Shown: piece by piece, positions 1 to 10,871 of the stretch
How the letters are laid out: the number at the start of each line of letters is the position of its first letter
Position numbering within the stretch: position 1 is the stretch's first letter
Source of the DNA: Agelas oroides
Taxonomy: Eukaryota; Porifera; Demospongiae; Agelasida; Agelasidae
Assembly: GCA_949130485.1 (NCBI GenBank)
Contig: OX422190.1
Span: forward strand, 6,554,361 to 6,618,360
Direction: 5' to 3'
Length of the DNA: 64,000 bases
Position numbers and translations under genes: made by a program
Notes under the pieces: generated by a model
The model's input: only the letters and a program-made list of their open reading frames with translations
Database searches by the model: none
What the model was told of the DNA's origin: nothing

Positions 1-275
1 CATGCACTTCCTAGCTCCTCCCACATGGCCTGGGAACGAGACTAATATGAGCATATAGATATGTGTGGCTACCAATGTTAGTAGTTTTATTGCCAACATA
101 GTGACAGTGGTACCCTTGTTATATGCCTCTGGTATAACCTAGACAGTGAGCTCGAGTGGGCTGCAGACTGGTCATAGTAATCAGTGTGTAAAACTCAAGA
201 ACTCATGCACAGCGTTAATAACTGCATGGATGGGTGCAGATCCAGCTCTCAAGCATGCTGTCTAACTGCAGTGTG
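1..275. other. No gene seen; fragment of a palindromic repeat
   Basis: No coding signal. The first 45 bases end in a GGGAACGAGACTA half-palindrome, one arm of the short TAGYCTYG element family that recurs through the window; its other arm is missing or decayed. Confidence 0.5.
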
Positions 276-812
276 AAAAAGATGTAGGGATGGGGCTTTG
301 CCAATATGCTTTCATGCATCATCCCTACCTTGTTTGCATACTTTTTGGCATGCCATCCCTACATCTTTTTTAAGTCTTGTTTCTGTACTTTTTTGATGTT
401 AATCTCAGTTACAGTTTAATAGACCTATAAGCCTAAGAAGAATATTTCAAGTGTAACCACAACACCAGAACTTGGAACGGTGTTGACAGTTTAGTAGCGA
501 TTCCAGGCATGTAATAATTATGTGCAATATAGCCAGCTATAGAACCTGATGAAGGGCCAACCACTCTCCGTACCAAACTTTGTGAAACCAATTTCGTGAT
601 TCAGTTGTCAATCATGCACATGACAACTGACCAGCTGCAGCACAGAAAACTATCCTACTGACAACTGACCATCCTAGCTTTACAGTTCACTAAAGCTGTG
701 AGTAGACTATTTTTAGTGTAGCTACAAGTAGGCAGCTGGATGCAGCGCCTTACCTACGTGGTGTTCATAAGCCTTGCCCAATGCCGCGGAGGGAAAAGAC
801 CGTGCCAGCATG

Positions 813-1175
813 GGGATAGACTAAGTTCACCCGGTTTGAAACCGTTTACGTCATCTTATTAATATTCATAAGAGGCTACCAAAGCAAAGACGTTCATCAC
901 ATTTTGTAAGACCAGAGAAAAAAAAAAGGAAGTACTATAATACATTCCCCGACCCCAACCCTAACCCTAACCCTAACCCTAGCCCTAACTCTAACCCTTA
1001 ACCATTTAGCCAATGAGCCGCTTCAGACGGCCACCATGCAGTATAGTCTAATGTATTTAACTTACAGCAGCGCGACGGATTATAAACATTTAATAAGGTG
1101 CGCGACGGATTATAAACAGTTATTAAGGTGAAGTAACAGGAAACGGTTTCAAACCGGGTGAACTTAGTCTATCCC
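813..1175. mobile_element. MITE with 35-bp TIRs and 10-bp TSD (MULE-like)
   Basis: Terminal inverted repeats begin GGGATAGACTAAGTTCACCC at 813 and end as its reverse complement at 1175. They run about 35 bp. The 10 bases TGCCAGCATG flank both ends exactly (803-812 and 1176-1185). Related copies of the surrounding repeat at 16.4 and 44.4 kb lack the insert. No ORF of note. A 9-11 bp TSD is typical of Mutator-like elements; that class assignment is inference. Confidence 0.85.
957..1003. repeat. Interstitial telomere-like (CCCTAA)n tract
   Basis: About seven units of CCCTAA and close variants (CCCTAG, CTCTAA) lie inside the MITE at 813-1175. The tract is short and degenerate, with ordinary sequence on both sides, so it is not a chromosome end. 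Confidence 0.8.
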
Positions 1176-1620
1176 TGCCAGCATGCCATGCCCGCTCGCT
1201 TGTGTACTCTCGCTTCCAGACCAATGACCGTGGTCTTTGGTCTGGGAACGATACTTCGTGTGCACATGCGTACAAAATTAGAAAATGGCGTCCTAAGCAA
1301 CGGACAGCAGCCTCAGAGTGTTGTGAATGGCTTTTGTTGACCAGGGTGAACTTGAAGCTATGAAGACGCTGAGTGGTCGTAGAGCTCCGCGCTGTGATAA
1401 GCATCAGTTTCGTGATAAAATGACGGTGAGTACTTAAACCATTTGCGAGATATTGTTGTTGATCATAGTGGTCGTAACAAGAAACAAAGAAAGAAAGAAA
1501 GAATACGAAAAATGGCACTTTCGCTACCGCACACTTTTGCGTTTAGCTGTCTTCCACGTAGCTTTTGGCCACTTATATGAGTCTTGCTGATCACAAAGGC
1601 ACTCAAAGAGGAAGCCTGGG

Positions 1621-2375
1621 TAGCCTCGTACCCAGGCTCTTTCTCGTAGAGGAAAGAGCCTGGCAACATTGGGGGGTCGGAGCCGTTTACTTCTGCTACG
1701 TCATGATTCATGTGATTTACAGCGACCACGCCCTATTTTTGAAACTTATCATGTGATTTTGGCGAGGGCAGTACGCATTTTTCAAATGGTTTTCGAGTGA
1801 GAAAAGCAGCACAAAGCGTTAGAAACCTCAGGTAAATCGTTCGACTTCTACCTGGGACTGCCACACTATACCGGTACAAGACTACAAAGCAGGTAAGCTT
1901 ACAATTTATTCAAGTACAAAATTCTACCCTACCAGCTGTCTTGGTCGTCCTTTTCTCTTATAATACCCTTGTGAAGGCTCAGATCACTTCGTGTCTTGAG
2001 TGACAGTATGCAGTGTAGTAAGTAAAAACTTGGCCGTACCTCCGGTCTCGCTAAACTTATTATTCGAGGCGCTTAGTAGTGCTACAACATGCCCACGGGC
2101 GAATTTAAGTTTCGTCGACAACGTCGCCATTGCGTAGGCCACCGTCAGATACTAACAGCGAGTTTTAACAGTCCTAGAACTCCTTGTTTGTCTTAGACTG
2201 GCTAATTTCTGTTTGCCACGCCTTTAGAGAGTCACACATCCACATGATTTCGTTCCGCAATCTGATTGGAGGCGCCCTGTCTGAGCCGCCGGAAGTCAAC
2301 GGTTTGAACCCCCAATGTTACCAGGCTCTTTCCTCCCGTGCGCGGAAAGAGGAAATGAGCCTGGGGACGAGGCTA
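1621..2375. mobile_element. 755-bp foldback element with 9-bp TSD
   Basis: Starts TAGCCTCGTACCCAGG and ends CCTGGGGACGAGGCTA, flanked by the exact 9-bp duplication AAGCCTGGG (1612-1620, 2376-2384). Each arm folds on itself (GGCTCTTTC ... GAAAGAGCC), and inner repeats ACATTGGGGG / CCCCCAATGT lie at about 1,668 and 2,310. The related loci at 15.45 and 43.93 kb have the uninterrupted target. It looks like one element inserted into a palindromic member of the same family. Confidence 0.8.
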
Positions 2376-2500
2376 AAGCCTGGGTGCCTTTTAGCGTGTT
2401 TGTGGTGAAGTTACAGGCCTACGGCTTTTGCTTAAGTATTGCATATATTGCGCGTCGGCGCCATCCCTACATAGAGAGTCTACCCGGACTCTCTGATAAA

Positions 2501-3117
2501 GCCCGGCTAATAGAGGCACCGTCAAGCCTTGAAACGAGGCCAAGTAAGTCTTATTCAGCGGACTTTATGCTTACCGCGCTTCTTCCAGCTGTATAGGGCA
2601 ACTATCGAGAACTCCTACAGAGTGTTCATAGCTCCTATACAAGTCCAGATGCAGATAGCAGTGGTGGGGCTACCTTGCTGGACAGTGGTATCAGTGCCGT
2701 GATTTGCAAAGTTTTCATTTCTGGTCAATTAAAAGTTATTCTGTTATTTCGTATGTTTTACTGCGACTCCCATATTTTTAGAAATGGTAACCGTACTCAA
2801 CAGGATTGCTAATTCACTGCTTGCAATTTGGTACACTTTGTGTGCACTAATAATAACAATCCCCTCACACAGGGCTCTGAGGTCTTCCAGGAGACTGGGA
2901 AACAAGAGTCCTGGCCTCAATTTGTGAAATTTATTCTGTAAGATGACTGATAGCATGTTTAGATGACAAAGGGCTGTGCCTATATAAAGTGAGCATAAAT
3001 AGCATATGCATGGAGTTTGGAGAAACACAGCACAGGTAAACTTACTCAGCTCGGAATCATCAACCTGAGCAAGAAGCTCATCTGGGGAGAAAGAATTGTC
3101 TTATTAATAAATAATCA
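2501..3117. other. No gene seen
   Basis: AT-rich sequence with only short ORFs lacking homology cues. No repeat structure recognised. Confidence 0.4.
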
Positions 3118-3606
3118 TCAAATTAGAGTTAAGTGCATTTTCTCACCGTCGATTGGGCCCGGATTCGTCTCCACGTCACCAGCTATTATCAGCAACAGAG
3201 ACAGTGCCAGGAAGAGGGATAAAATGGGTGTGGCCCACACCTTCCTACCTCGACCATACGCGAAGCACCGCACTAGCTTACGCTGAAAAGAGAACGCACC
3301 ATTTCCTGCCCCGTACACACCAGTGGCCACCTTTCCCGAAAGCCAGAGCAGCAGCAGGACGCATGCAAAAGGCGCCTCTGAGATTACCCTCTCCAGATGT
3401 AAATGTAGCGGCACGTGCGGACGTAACCCGCAGTGGGCCTGATACCAACGCAGCTTTCTGTTCTCCCAGTGTCCTATTCTAGCACGCCACTCATCCGGAC
3501 CGTTGGGAGGCATCTTCCAAAATCGAGCGTTTAATAAAAAGGTTTGCAGGTTGCTTGTCCAAACTGCAGGAAACAGAGGTGCAATAGGCGCGGCTTGAAT
3601 GACCAC
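3118..3606 (-). CDS. 162-aa ORF with hydrophobic segment and 2A-like peptide
   Basis: The ORF has two hydrophobic stretches, around residues 81-92 (FACVLLLLWLSG) and 126-142 (ILSLFLALSLLLIIAGD). The second runs straight into DVETNPGP, which fits the 2A consensus D(V/I)ExNPGP; 2A peptides make the ribosome skip the Gly-Pro bond. Only about eleven residues follow before the stop. In invertebrates 2A sequences are known near the N-termini of CR1-like LINE proteins and in some sponge and echinoderm host proteins, often after such a hydrophobic run. No endonuclease or reverse transcriptase follows here, so this may be a LINE 5' fragment or an exon of a host gene whose remainder is spliced. I do not recognise the first 80 residues. 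The ATG is simply the first in the frame. Confidence 0.45.
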   Translation of the reverse strand: MVIQAAPIAPLFPAVWTSNLQTFLLNARFWKMPPNGPDEWRARIGHWENRKLRWYQAHCGLRPHVPLHLHLERVISEAPFACVLLLLWLSGKVATGVYGAGNGAFSFQRKLVRCFAYGRGRKVWATPILSLFLALSLLLIIAGDVETNPGPIDGEKMHLTLI

Positions 3607-4416
3607 TAATTGTTTACATAGCTACAACAATCTAAGGGCCACACAATGTAATTAGCATTCCTGAGTAAGCTGTGTGAGTAGCCTTTGCTGTTTGTGTGTC
3701 AGCTACAGAAGATCGTCTGCATACCACGTATTCCCGTCAGATCCATTCGTGGATGTCATGCGTGCTATATCATCAGAGCCCGTTGTCCTCCCCCTCCCAG
3801 TGGTGAGGATGTAGCTACTACAGTCTACAGTACTAATAGTACCAGTGGCTGAGAACCTAACTATGCATGCAGTGGATTCACAATGACTCCTTTCCCTTCA
3901 GATTGACTTATAAGCAATACTACCAACCTCAGAAGCACTCAGAGAAGTGATTAGGCCTATGATTAAATGGTGTACATGTCGAGGACTCGGGTTGTTCAAG
4001 TTTAGACTGATGAACTTTCTAGAATGAAGAAAACCAAATCAAGGTAGTTCAAAATGATACCACTGAATCTGAGAAGAAAAAGAAGACACATACAGCTGGA
4101 CAAGCAAAAGGTGCATTGTAAGTGAAGAGAAAGCAAAAGAAACACAGGAATAAAAAGTCAGCACCCAAAGTACAATGCGCAATACTTTGGGAGCTGATTT
4201 ATCCCTTTCCTGATGTCACAAATGTTTTTTAGTTTTATATGCAAGGGTCAGAGTGAAACAGTTGAGTTTGTTAAACACTGACGTTAGTCAAGTGAATAGG
4301 ATCAATGCGAAAGAAGTTTTGTTGTACAGTAGATGCATAAACTTCAAGGATTTGACTGTAAACATGGTGCATAATACACTGGTCATACAATGTGATGAAA
4401 ATATAATACTGCATGT
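3607..4416. other. No gene seen
   Basis: No long ORF and no repeat pair recognised. It lies between the 2A ORF and the Tc1-like remnant and may include that element's 3' flank. Confidence 0.4.
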
Positions 4417-5356
4417 TTAGTAGAGTCTACATATAGCCTGCATGTTGAATGTATTTGATACAGTCTTCTTGTGTGATGACACTGAATGCCATTGACACCA
4501 TAACCCTAGGAGACATGGTAGCAAGGTATACACAGAATCATTGGCCTTTAGGAATACTTTTGCCTGACTGAATGCTTCCTCTAGTGGCATGAGGTCTGGA
4601 CTGTATGGTGGCATGAATCTAATGAGAGCACCAACTCCAGTGATTATGTCCTCCATTTGCGGTGTATTGATGCATGACAACTGAGCAGGGGTTTGACCCA
4701 TTAAAAGGTTGCAAAATGGGAAGAAGGCTCCTCCTCACAAAATTTTCAAACACATCCCCATTTACACCACCTTCAACTATGTATGCATCCTTAATTCCTC
4801 CTGTTGTCATTACTCCAATAGCACTAATTCGTTTTCCACCAACTCTCAGGGTGTGTCGAATCGGAGTCAGACCTCTAAAAACATAGCCATATGCTCGGAT
4901 GGAGTTCCTCCTATCTGAGCCTGTTTCATCCAACCATATCAAACTGCGATATTTCTGCAATGAACTCAGGTCTCCTGTCCTCACTCCTCTGCATTGCAAT
5001 GGTCCTGACTTTTTTCCTAGTCATGCCAGTGTTGGATTGTTCGGCAAATAGTAGATGGGTGCACTACTCTTCCAGTTGCCTCTTCTAGCTGTTCACATAG
5101 TTCACTGAGGTAGGTGCTAGGATTTGCAATCAGGGATTCCAGCAAAAACTCTTGCTCAAAGTCAGACATGGAGTTTTGCTGGGCCATGTTTCTGAGAAGC
5201 AGGAGCAACTAAACCTGTTGCTTTATAGCTATCAACATACCTTTGCACACTCTTTTCACTCACAAACAACAGTTCTGAAATCTCTCTGTAGCTCAGGCCT
5301 CTTAGGAGGTGTAGCCAAACAATTCGCCATCGTAGGTCCTCCGAGTAGGTAGGCAT
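4417..5356 (-). pseudogene. Decayed Tc1/IS630-type transposase
   Basis: On the reverse strand the pieces read in family order across three frames. An N-terminal helix-turn-helix comes first (YSEDLRWRIVWLHLLRGLSYREI, about 5,350-5,290), then a second HTH (NPSTYLSELCEQLEEATGR, about 5,125). A DDE_3-like catalytic core follows, with LIWLDETGSDRRNSIRAYGY (about 4,930) and MPPYSPDLMPLEEAFSQAK (about 4,600). The first catalytic Asp (in WLDE) and the final acidic residue (in LEEAF) are present. Around the second Asp the frame reads VVMHQ where the family has VxxDN, so that residue is lost at a frameshift. Frame changes lie near 5,170, 5,020 and 4,680. I found no clear terminal inverted repeats. Dead copy. 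Confidence 0.85.
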
Positions 5357-6317
5357 TGCAATGATCTCTTATTCAAACCTCCCGCCAAAAGCATACAAGT
5401 AATACTGACGCGTCGCGGTGCAATTGCAAACATATTACACACGTGCATGTTATTACAACTGTGACCTAAAATAAAATAACTTCCTTCTTTAATGCCCCAC
5501 CCAAAACAATATTAGGAAAGTGAAAAGTATATATAGCTTCAAACCCAGGTTTTCCCTTCTGAATTGTGAATCACAGCTTTGGAGAAAATCAGAAAGCCTG
5601 GGTTTGAAGCTGAAGTACATAACTCAAGTCTAAGTGTAGCTACCAGTCAGTCTCTAAACCTGCAGACAGGAGTCACCAACATGCATGGTCATCATAATCT
5701 GCACTTTAGTGCCTGGAGTCTCTAGGAAGGGCAGTATGGCTTGTCCACCTATTCCCTTCAACCCAGTCACTGGTCATTCACCATCACATTCTTGTTTGTG
5801 CATCTCTTAATAGTCCATCTTCTTTGCAACTGAGAAGTCTTCATCACCAGACCGTAAAGACACCATCACTGAGCTTCATCTTGTTGCACCCCCTCAGAAG
5901 TCTCTCGAAACACACATGAACACACTAAATCATGAGCTGAGGCATTCAGAATACACCTTCAGAACAGACAGCAACTCAGGTCGCCATTTTGCATCGGCCG
6001 AATCAGCATTCCACGTGAAAATCAAAGTCAAAGTTCATGTTCATGTTCTGTTTTCGCCTATATGAGGAATACAGAATACAGCTGCAAAAAAGAATGCACA
6101 TGCAAAGACAATGCAAAGACAATGCATAATTAGCACAATGTCCAGACAGTGCTAGCAGCCTTGTCACCAGATTCACACCTATGGAGTCAAGGGACTATTA
6201 CTATGGCAGTTAAACAGAGGCATGCAGACCTCTGACTGGTAGCATTCACACCGCCCCACCACCCGGGAAACCCCAACTGTTGGTCCCCTTGGCCAGTCTC
6301 CTTTCCGGTCACAACAC
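5357..6317. other. No gene seen; partial palindrome at 5,549-5,617
   Basis: An imperfect inverted repeat (GCTTCAAACCCAGG ... CCTGGGTTTGAAGC) lies at about 5,549-5,617. The rest shows no ORF or repeat that I recognise. Confidence 0.45.
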
Positions 6318-6325
6318 ACACCAAC

Positions 6326-6617
6326 CAGTGGCGTAGCTAGAAGCTGACAGTTGGTTAGGGCACAAGTACAGACTGGGAACGAGACATGTACTTGGGTAGG
6401 CGTGGCCACATGTCTGTCGTACTCAGTAGACGAAGAGAAGCCCAGCGTGCCTGGCGGTTGCTCGAATGAAGCTACGTACGTACAGCACTGTTACACTGGC
6501 GGTTGTGTAGCTCCAGTAAGTGAGAAAGCCGGACGGTAGGGCTCCAGTTGGTAGGGCACTTACAGCAGTTGGTAGGGCCTAGGCCCTACCAGCGGCCCTA
6601 CCTTAGATCCGCCACTG
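6326..6617. mobile_element. 292-bp hAT-type MITE with 8-bp TSD
   Basis: Ends CAGTGGCG and ATCCGCCACTG form the CAG...CTG termini typical of hAT elements. The 8-bp duplication ACACCAAC is exact on both sides (6318-6325, 6618-6625), also as expected for hAT. The interior repeats GGTAGGGC several times near the right end. No coding capacity. Confidence 0.88.
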
Positions 6618-6719
6618 ACACCAACACACAAACAGACTGCAGATAGTCCAGGCGAATACAACCTCAGTTAGATGTCTCTTGCACTTGCATGTCTTGTTAG
6701 GTCAATGTCTCGTTCAGTA

Positions 6720-6993
6720 CACATGGAGATCACAACAACTCAGAAAGGTGGAGAAGCTCTCATCTGATGATGGCGTTGAAGCTCAAGTGGAGAGAGTGAA
6801 GCACAACCTAAGAAAGCGGGCTCGAGAGGAGGTCACACCCATTCCGAGTATCTACAATGATGCACTAGTGGACATTGCCACTAACAGTGAAGAGAATGAA
6901 GCACTTGCTGGGAGTCTTCCTACGTTCCCTAGCCTAAAGTCTTCACTTTATCGGTTTCGCAGAAGTAGGCTACCACCTCTTCCTCAAAGCTGA
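6720..6993 (+). pseudogene. Remnant of a FLYWCH/MULE-associated protein
   Basis: The frame contains ERVKHNLRKRAREEVTPIPS, then SLPTFPSLKSSLYRFRRSRL and PPLPQS. This pattern (KRAREE-TPIP-IY, then a LPTF-SLKSSLYR-RR-RLPPLP run) is one I associate with the segment after FLYWCH zinc fingers in MULE-derived invertebrate proteins. The zinc finger itself is absent upstream and the frame stops at 6,993. It is a fragment, and the family call rests on pattern memory. Confidence 0.5.
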
Positions 6994-7289
6994 GAAGATA
7001 TTCAATTGAACAAGCTGCTTCTGAAGTTACCATCCTACAACTAGAAGCAGGTGGAGCTCGCAGACAAAAGAGGAGAAAGGTGATTCAAAGAGAACAAAAT
7101 ATAAAAACACTTGCAGATGAGCTGGCTAATGGAGACAGGGACATTGACTCATACATTTCAGCAGTTAGACACTGTGTTGTTTCCTTTGATTTTAGCTAAT
7201 ATGTTTCTTATGTACATTTCTTTAATTAACACTCACTTAGCACGTCATTAGACATTTTGGGATTAGACATTTTGACTATTAGACATTCT

Positions 7290-9215
7290 GGGAACAACCC
7301 GGAGCTGCCACCTCCGTCGTCTGTCAGTAGTAACTAGCGTCGGGCGTTCTCAAGCCCCCTGTGCCTGGGACTTCTGGAGAGGCAAGCCTCTCTTCCCCTC
7401 AGTCTTGGTACGGACGCAGACTACCCAAGACCTGTTGAGCGCCTCAAGTCTTAAGTCTCTTTCAGTATTGAAGCTCCCACCTTCTTGTCCACCTCACTCA
7501 AGCCCGAGCTTGACGTGTGTAGGGTGCCCGTTAGTGGCCATGCCCGTTTGTGGAAGACCCTTTACAAATGGATAAACTGGTTGGAGCTGAAAGCTGCTTT
7601 CCTCGCTGTTTAGTGTTATGCAAGGCAGCTGCACAACTGCCACATTCAGATATTCTTGGACAACCGGTTGGCAGTGGCTTATATAAACAAGATTGGACAC
7701 TCCCGGAAGCTTTGCGATCTTGCTCTGGAAATGTGGGGGTGATGCATCGAGAGGGGGTTGGCGGAACACCTGCCCGGGAAGAATGTTACAACAGATTTCA
7801 AGTCGAGACACCCCAACAATTCCAGCGACTGGCAACTCAGTACCAGGGTGTTCAGGGAACTATAGATCTTCACTATGGTCCAATGACAGTGGATCTCTTT
7901 GCTTCCTTCAGGAACACACAACTGACAATTTTCTTCAGCTGGAAACCTGACCCCATAGCATCAGCAGTAGATGCACTTGCACAAACCTGGATTCATCATC
8001 GACCATACATGTTCTCTCCCTTTGCCTTATAGGTCGCTGCTTGCAGAAGATCAGAGCGGTGGTTCCCTTTGCCCTCCTGGTAGCACCAATATGGCGGTCG
8101 CAGACATGGTACCCACTGGTACTGGAGATGTTGGTAGATCTACCTCAAATTTTTCCAAAGTCGGACAATCTTCTTCTGAACTCACAAAGCGAACCAGTAT
8201 CATTCGGGGGCACTTGACTCTAGCCGCATGGCCTATATATCAGGGATCCTTGTCGGATCAAGGATTTTCGGAAGGGGTTGCTGCCGTCATATGTGCCTCC
8301 TGGAGAAAAGGGACAGAGAATCATACAATACAGCCTGGAGACAATGGGTTTGCTGGTGTGGTACAAGGAAAGTTGATCCAGTTTTTCTGCCTCCTTGGTG
8401 AGCATCACTGATCGAGTTTCTACTGGATCTTTTTAGAGAAGGGAAGGAATACAGTACGTTTAATTCGTACCGCTCTTTCATCTCAGTGTCTAATCCAGAT
8501 ATATATAGATGGAATGGCTATCAGCAAACACCCTGTTATCACCAGATTCATGCAGGGAATTTATAATTCCCGTCCCCCACAGTGGAGATATAAGTTTGTC
8601 TGGGATGTCAGGATACTTGTTAGGCATATAGAAGCCATGCCTCTGTCAGAGAAGCTGCCATTGAAGGAGCTGTCATGGAAACAGGTTACCCTACTTGTTA
8701 TCACCAATGCAGACAGAGCATTGGACCAGAAGTTTGCTGGATTTGAATTTCAGGGTTTTTTCACTTCAGAAGGTGTTCATTTTGAGGTTGCAGGACTGTC
8801 CAAAACCCGTCAATCTGGTCCACCTAGGGAGGTGGTGTATGGCAGGTTTGCGTCATCTCCATCTATCTGCCCTGTGTCAACACTTCATGAATATGAGAAA
8901 ACTGTAAACCACATAAGCTGGTGTCATCTGCCACAATTGCCCGCTGGGTTAAAAGCATGCTCGCAGCAGCTGGAATTGATATTACTCAGTTTAAAGCCCA
9001 CTCAACGCGAGCTGCAAGTACGTCAGCAGCAAGAAAGCTGGAGGTTTCAACAGCTGATATATTGAGATCGGCAAATTGGTCCAGGGAATCAACCTTTGAA
9101 AGATTCTACTGGAGAGAGATTGAACATCTTTTTACACAGGCTGTTCTCAAAGGTAATTATATGCCTTTACATATCTTTGAACATACACTGTCATGTACGC
9201 AGTCTTTCCACGACA
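7290..9215 (+). pseudogene. Decayed DIRS-like retrotransposon (RNase H + tyrosine recombinase)
   Basis: Two frames must be followed. RNase H-like sequence runs from about 7,550 (INWLELKAAFLAV, then IFLDNRLAVAYINKIGHSRK, then HLPGKNVTTDFKSRH), broken by stops. Then comes MTVDLFASFRNTQLTIFFSW plus KPDPIASAVDAL (about 7,885-7,990), the block that follows RNase H in DIRS elements. A tyrosine-recombinase-like domain follows at 8,514-9,140: ADRALDQKF holds the first Arg, FKAHSTRAASTSAARK holds the His-x-x-Arg pair, and SANWSRESTFERFYWR holds the Tyr. The last part is in another frame from about 8,920. No reverse transcriptase proper was found upstream, so the copy is 5'-truncated or decayed. Split direct or inverted terminal repeats were not seen. 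Confidence 0.8.
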
Positions 9216-9218
9216 TAG

Positions 9219-9611
9219 AATTGGTTGTCTCGCAAGGGTCCTAGGGACCTGATGTGAGACTAGAATTCTATTAGTGGAAAGACAAGTACATGACAATACC
9301 CACCCGTATTTCCCAACCCGAGAGAGTTGATTCTACCATTCTTGGATGCAAGTTTTTCTCTCATGTGATGTATGAAAGGAAATCAGGAAGGTTTCAGTTT
9401 GCCTCACAAAAGAGGCCGCCTTTTCGGGCACGTGCGCGTGCTTATATGCGCATGTGCAGGAGGCATCATTTTTCTGTTTTCCGGAGTTTCTTTGAAGTTT
9501 GCTGGTATTTCTGGGTATTTGAGGCCAAATACACTGTCATGTACTTGTCTTTCCACTAATAGAATTCTAGTCTCACATCAGGTCCCTAGGACCCTTGTGA
9601 GACAACCAATT
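9219..9611. mobile_element. 393-bp MITE with ~80-bp TIRs
   Basis: The two ends are near-perfect inverted copies over about 80 bases, beginning AATTGGTTGTCTCGCAAGGG and closing with the complement, ACAACCAATT. The termini are themselves symmetrical, so the TSD length cannot be fixed by eye. It sits just beyond the DIRS remnant. Confidence 0.8.
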
Positions 9612-10757
9612 ATAACTTGCGATCAATAGTAGCTGTTGCCGCTCTTTTTGCATGCATTGACCACAGCAGAATGTTCTATCACCTGAATAGTTTCTAGGCA
9701 CTTCAGACGTTGTGCAACGTTTCGGCTAGCATGCAAAGCTATGGACGGCGCTCATGAATCCCAATTATAATCGTTACAACTGCCCTTGGAGTTACTCAAG
9801 TTAGAGTCAGCGTCAGCGATAACTTACCTTGCTTGAATAGATCCTGTAGAAGGCGCAAACCCGCTGTCCCGCCCACATATACATGCACTCCCCATGATTC
9901 AGCCACACTTTGCCATGCCATATTTTAGAGACATAAGACTAAAATTGTATATACAGAACAATGGTTTAACACTGATTTTGCAAGTTCAGCTGTGCTCTTT
10001 CTTGGACAGAAGAGCTCTTCGAGGATTGTCTCTTGGATCTGCACACAGCACAGTTCATGGTCGCCTTAGTTGGCATCTAAGGAGAACATCAATTTTGGCC
10101 CTGTGAAAGTGTACGGAGGGGAAGAGAGTCTACTCTCTGGTTACTCTCTCCAAGAAAAAGCTACATACCCACATGAAGTACAACAGCATCCTAGCAGCTG
10201 CAACTTATTAAATTAAATCATACTGCGGCAAGTTCAGCTGTATATATCTGGCTTAATCATGCCTTCCCACCCGCCCCATTGCACAAAACGGAAATATTAA
10301 ACACAATACAGACAAAAAGGTGGCTTACAAACTGTTTCAAGACAGAGGTCTTAGCCGTTTTCCAGAAATAGTACAATGGGAGACATCATCAGCTGAACCG
10401 TCGGCGGCTTTCCAGTCGCCACTCACCGTACGGCAATACAGCCATCGGACTCGCTTATGAATACACCAACTCTTTGGGTAGCAAATATTAGCGCATGGAG
10501 ATGATCAGTCTTTCCGCGTAGCAAACTGATGGTGCCGAAATCTGCCGTCTGGCACAGCTCTTTCGTTGTACGACAACCGCATAACTCCGATTATCATAAC
10601 GGATATCACCGGAAGATGCAACGTACGTATACAAAATCCGTATACCTGCACTACCTCCTCTGGTGCGTACACAGCGAGATTCCAGTACGGAAAAGCGGGA
10701 GAGGGCCTGTATCTTTTCTCACGTGAGTGACGTCAGGATAGACAGGATGGTAGAAAG
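9612..10757. other. No gene seen
   Basis: Only short ORFs. GC-richer patches around 10,400-10,600 have no feature that I can name. Confidence 0.4.
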
Positions 10758-10862
10758 TAGTCTCGTCCCCAGACACCAAATTTTTCGCGCGCGCGCCCTG
10801 CGGCCTTGTCGAAAAATAGTCCGCAGGGCGCGCGCGAAAAATTTGGTCTGGGGACGAGACTA
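10758..10862. mobile_element. 105-bp palindromic element, 9-bp TSD
   Basis: TAGTCTCGTCCCCAGAC ... GTCTGGGGACGAGACTA, a near-complete hairpin with GCGCGCGC-rich arms. The 9-bp TSD GGTAGAAAG is exact (10749-10757, 10863-10871). A second TAGCCTCGTCCCC half-element starts at once after the right TSD. Confidence 0.88.
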
Positions 10863-10871
10863 GGTAGAAAG

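Larger units (their letters stand above)
276..2500 (-). mobile_element. Inverted third copy of the Frizzled-intron repeat
   Basis: Read on the reverse strand, this stretch matches 15,345-17,000 and 43,815-45,000 almost throughout: the palindrome around GTAGGGATGG at 285-372, the tract at 480-780, a remnant of the TTTC tract at about 1,480-1,500, and the GCGCGTCGGCGCC block near 2,450. Two later insertions (813-1175 and 1621-2375) interrupt it. The outer ends carry TGTAGGGATGG in opposite orientations, so the unit may be a non-autonomous DNA element of about 1.1 kb. It encodes no recognisable protein. Alternatively it is an old inverted segmental copy. Confidence 0.6.

Noticed and set aside
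957..1003. Chromosome end or telomere
   Set aside because: The tract is short and degenerate, sits inside a MITE with a TSD, and has ordinary sequence on both sides.
1123..1756. Several 60-131 aa ORFs on both strands
   Set aside because: They fall in the inverted repeat copy and its MITE, and the related copies at 16 and 44 kb do not keep the frames.
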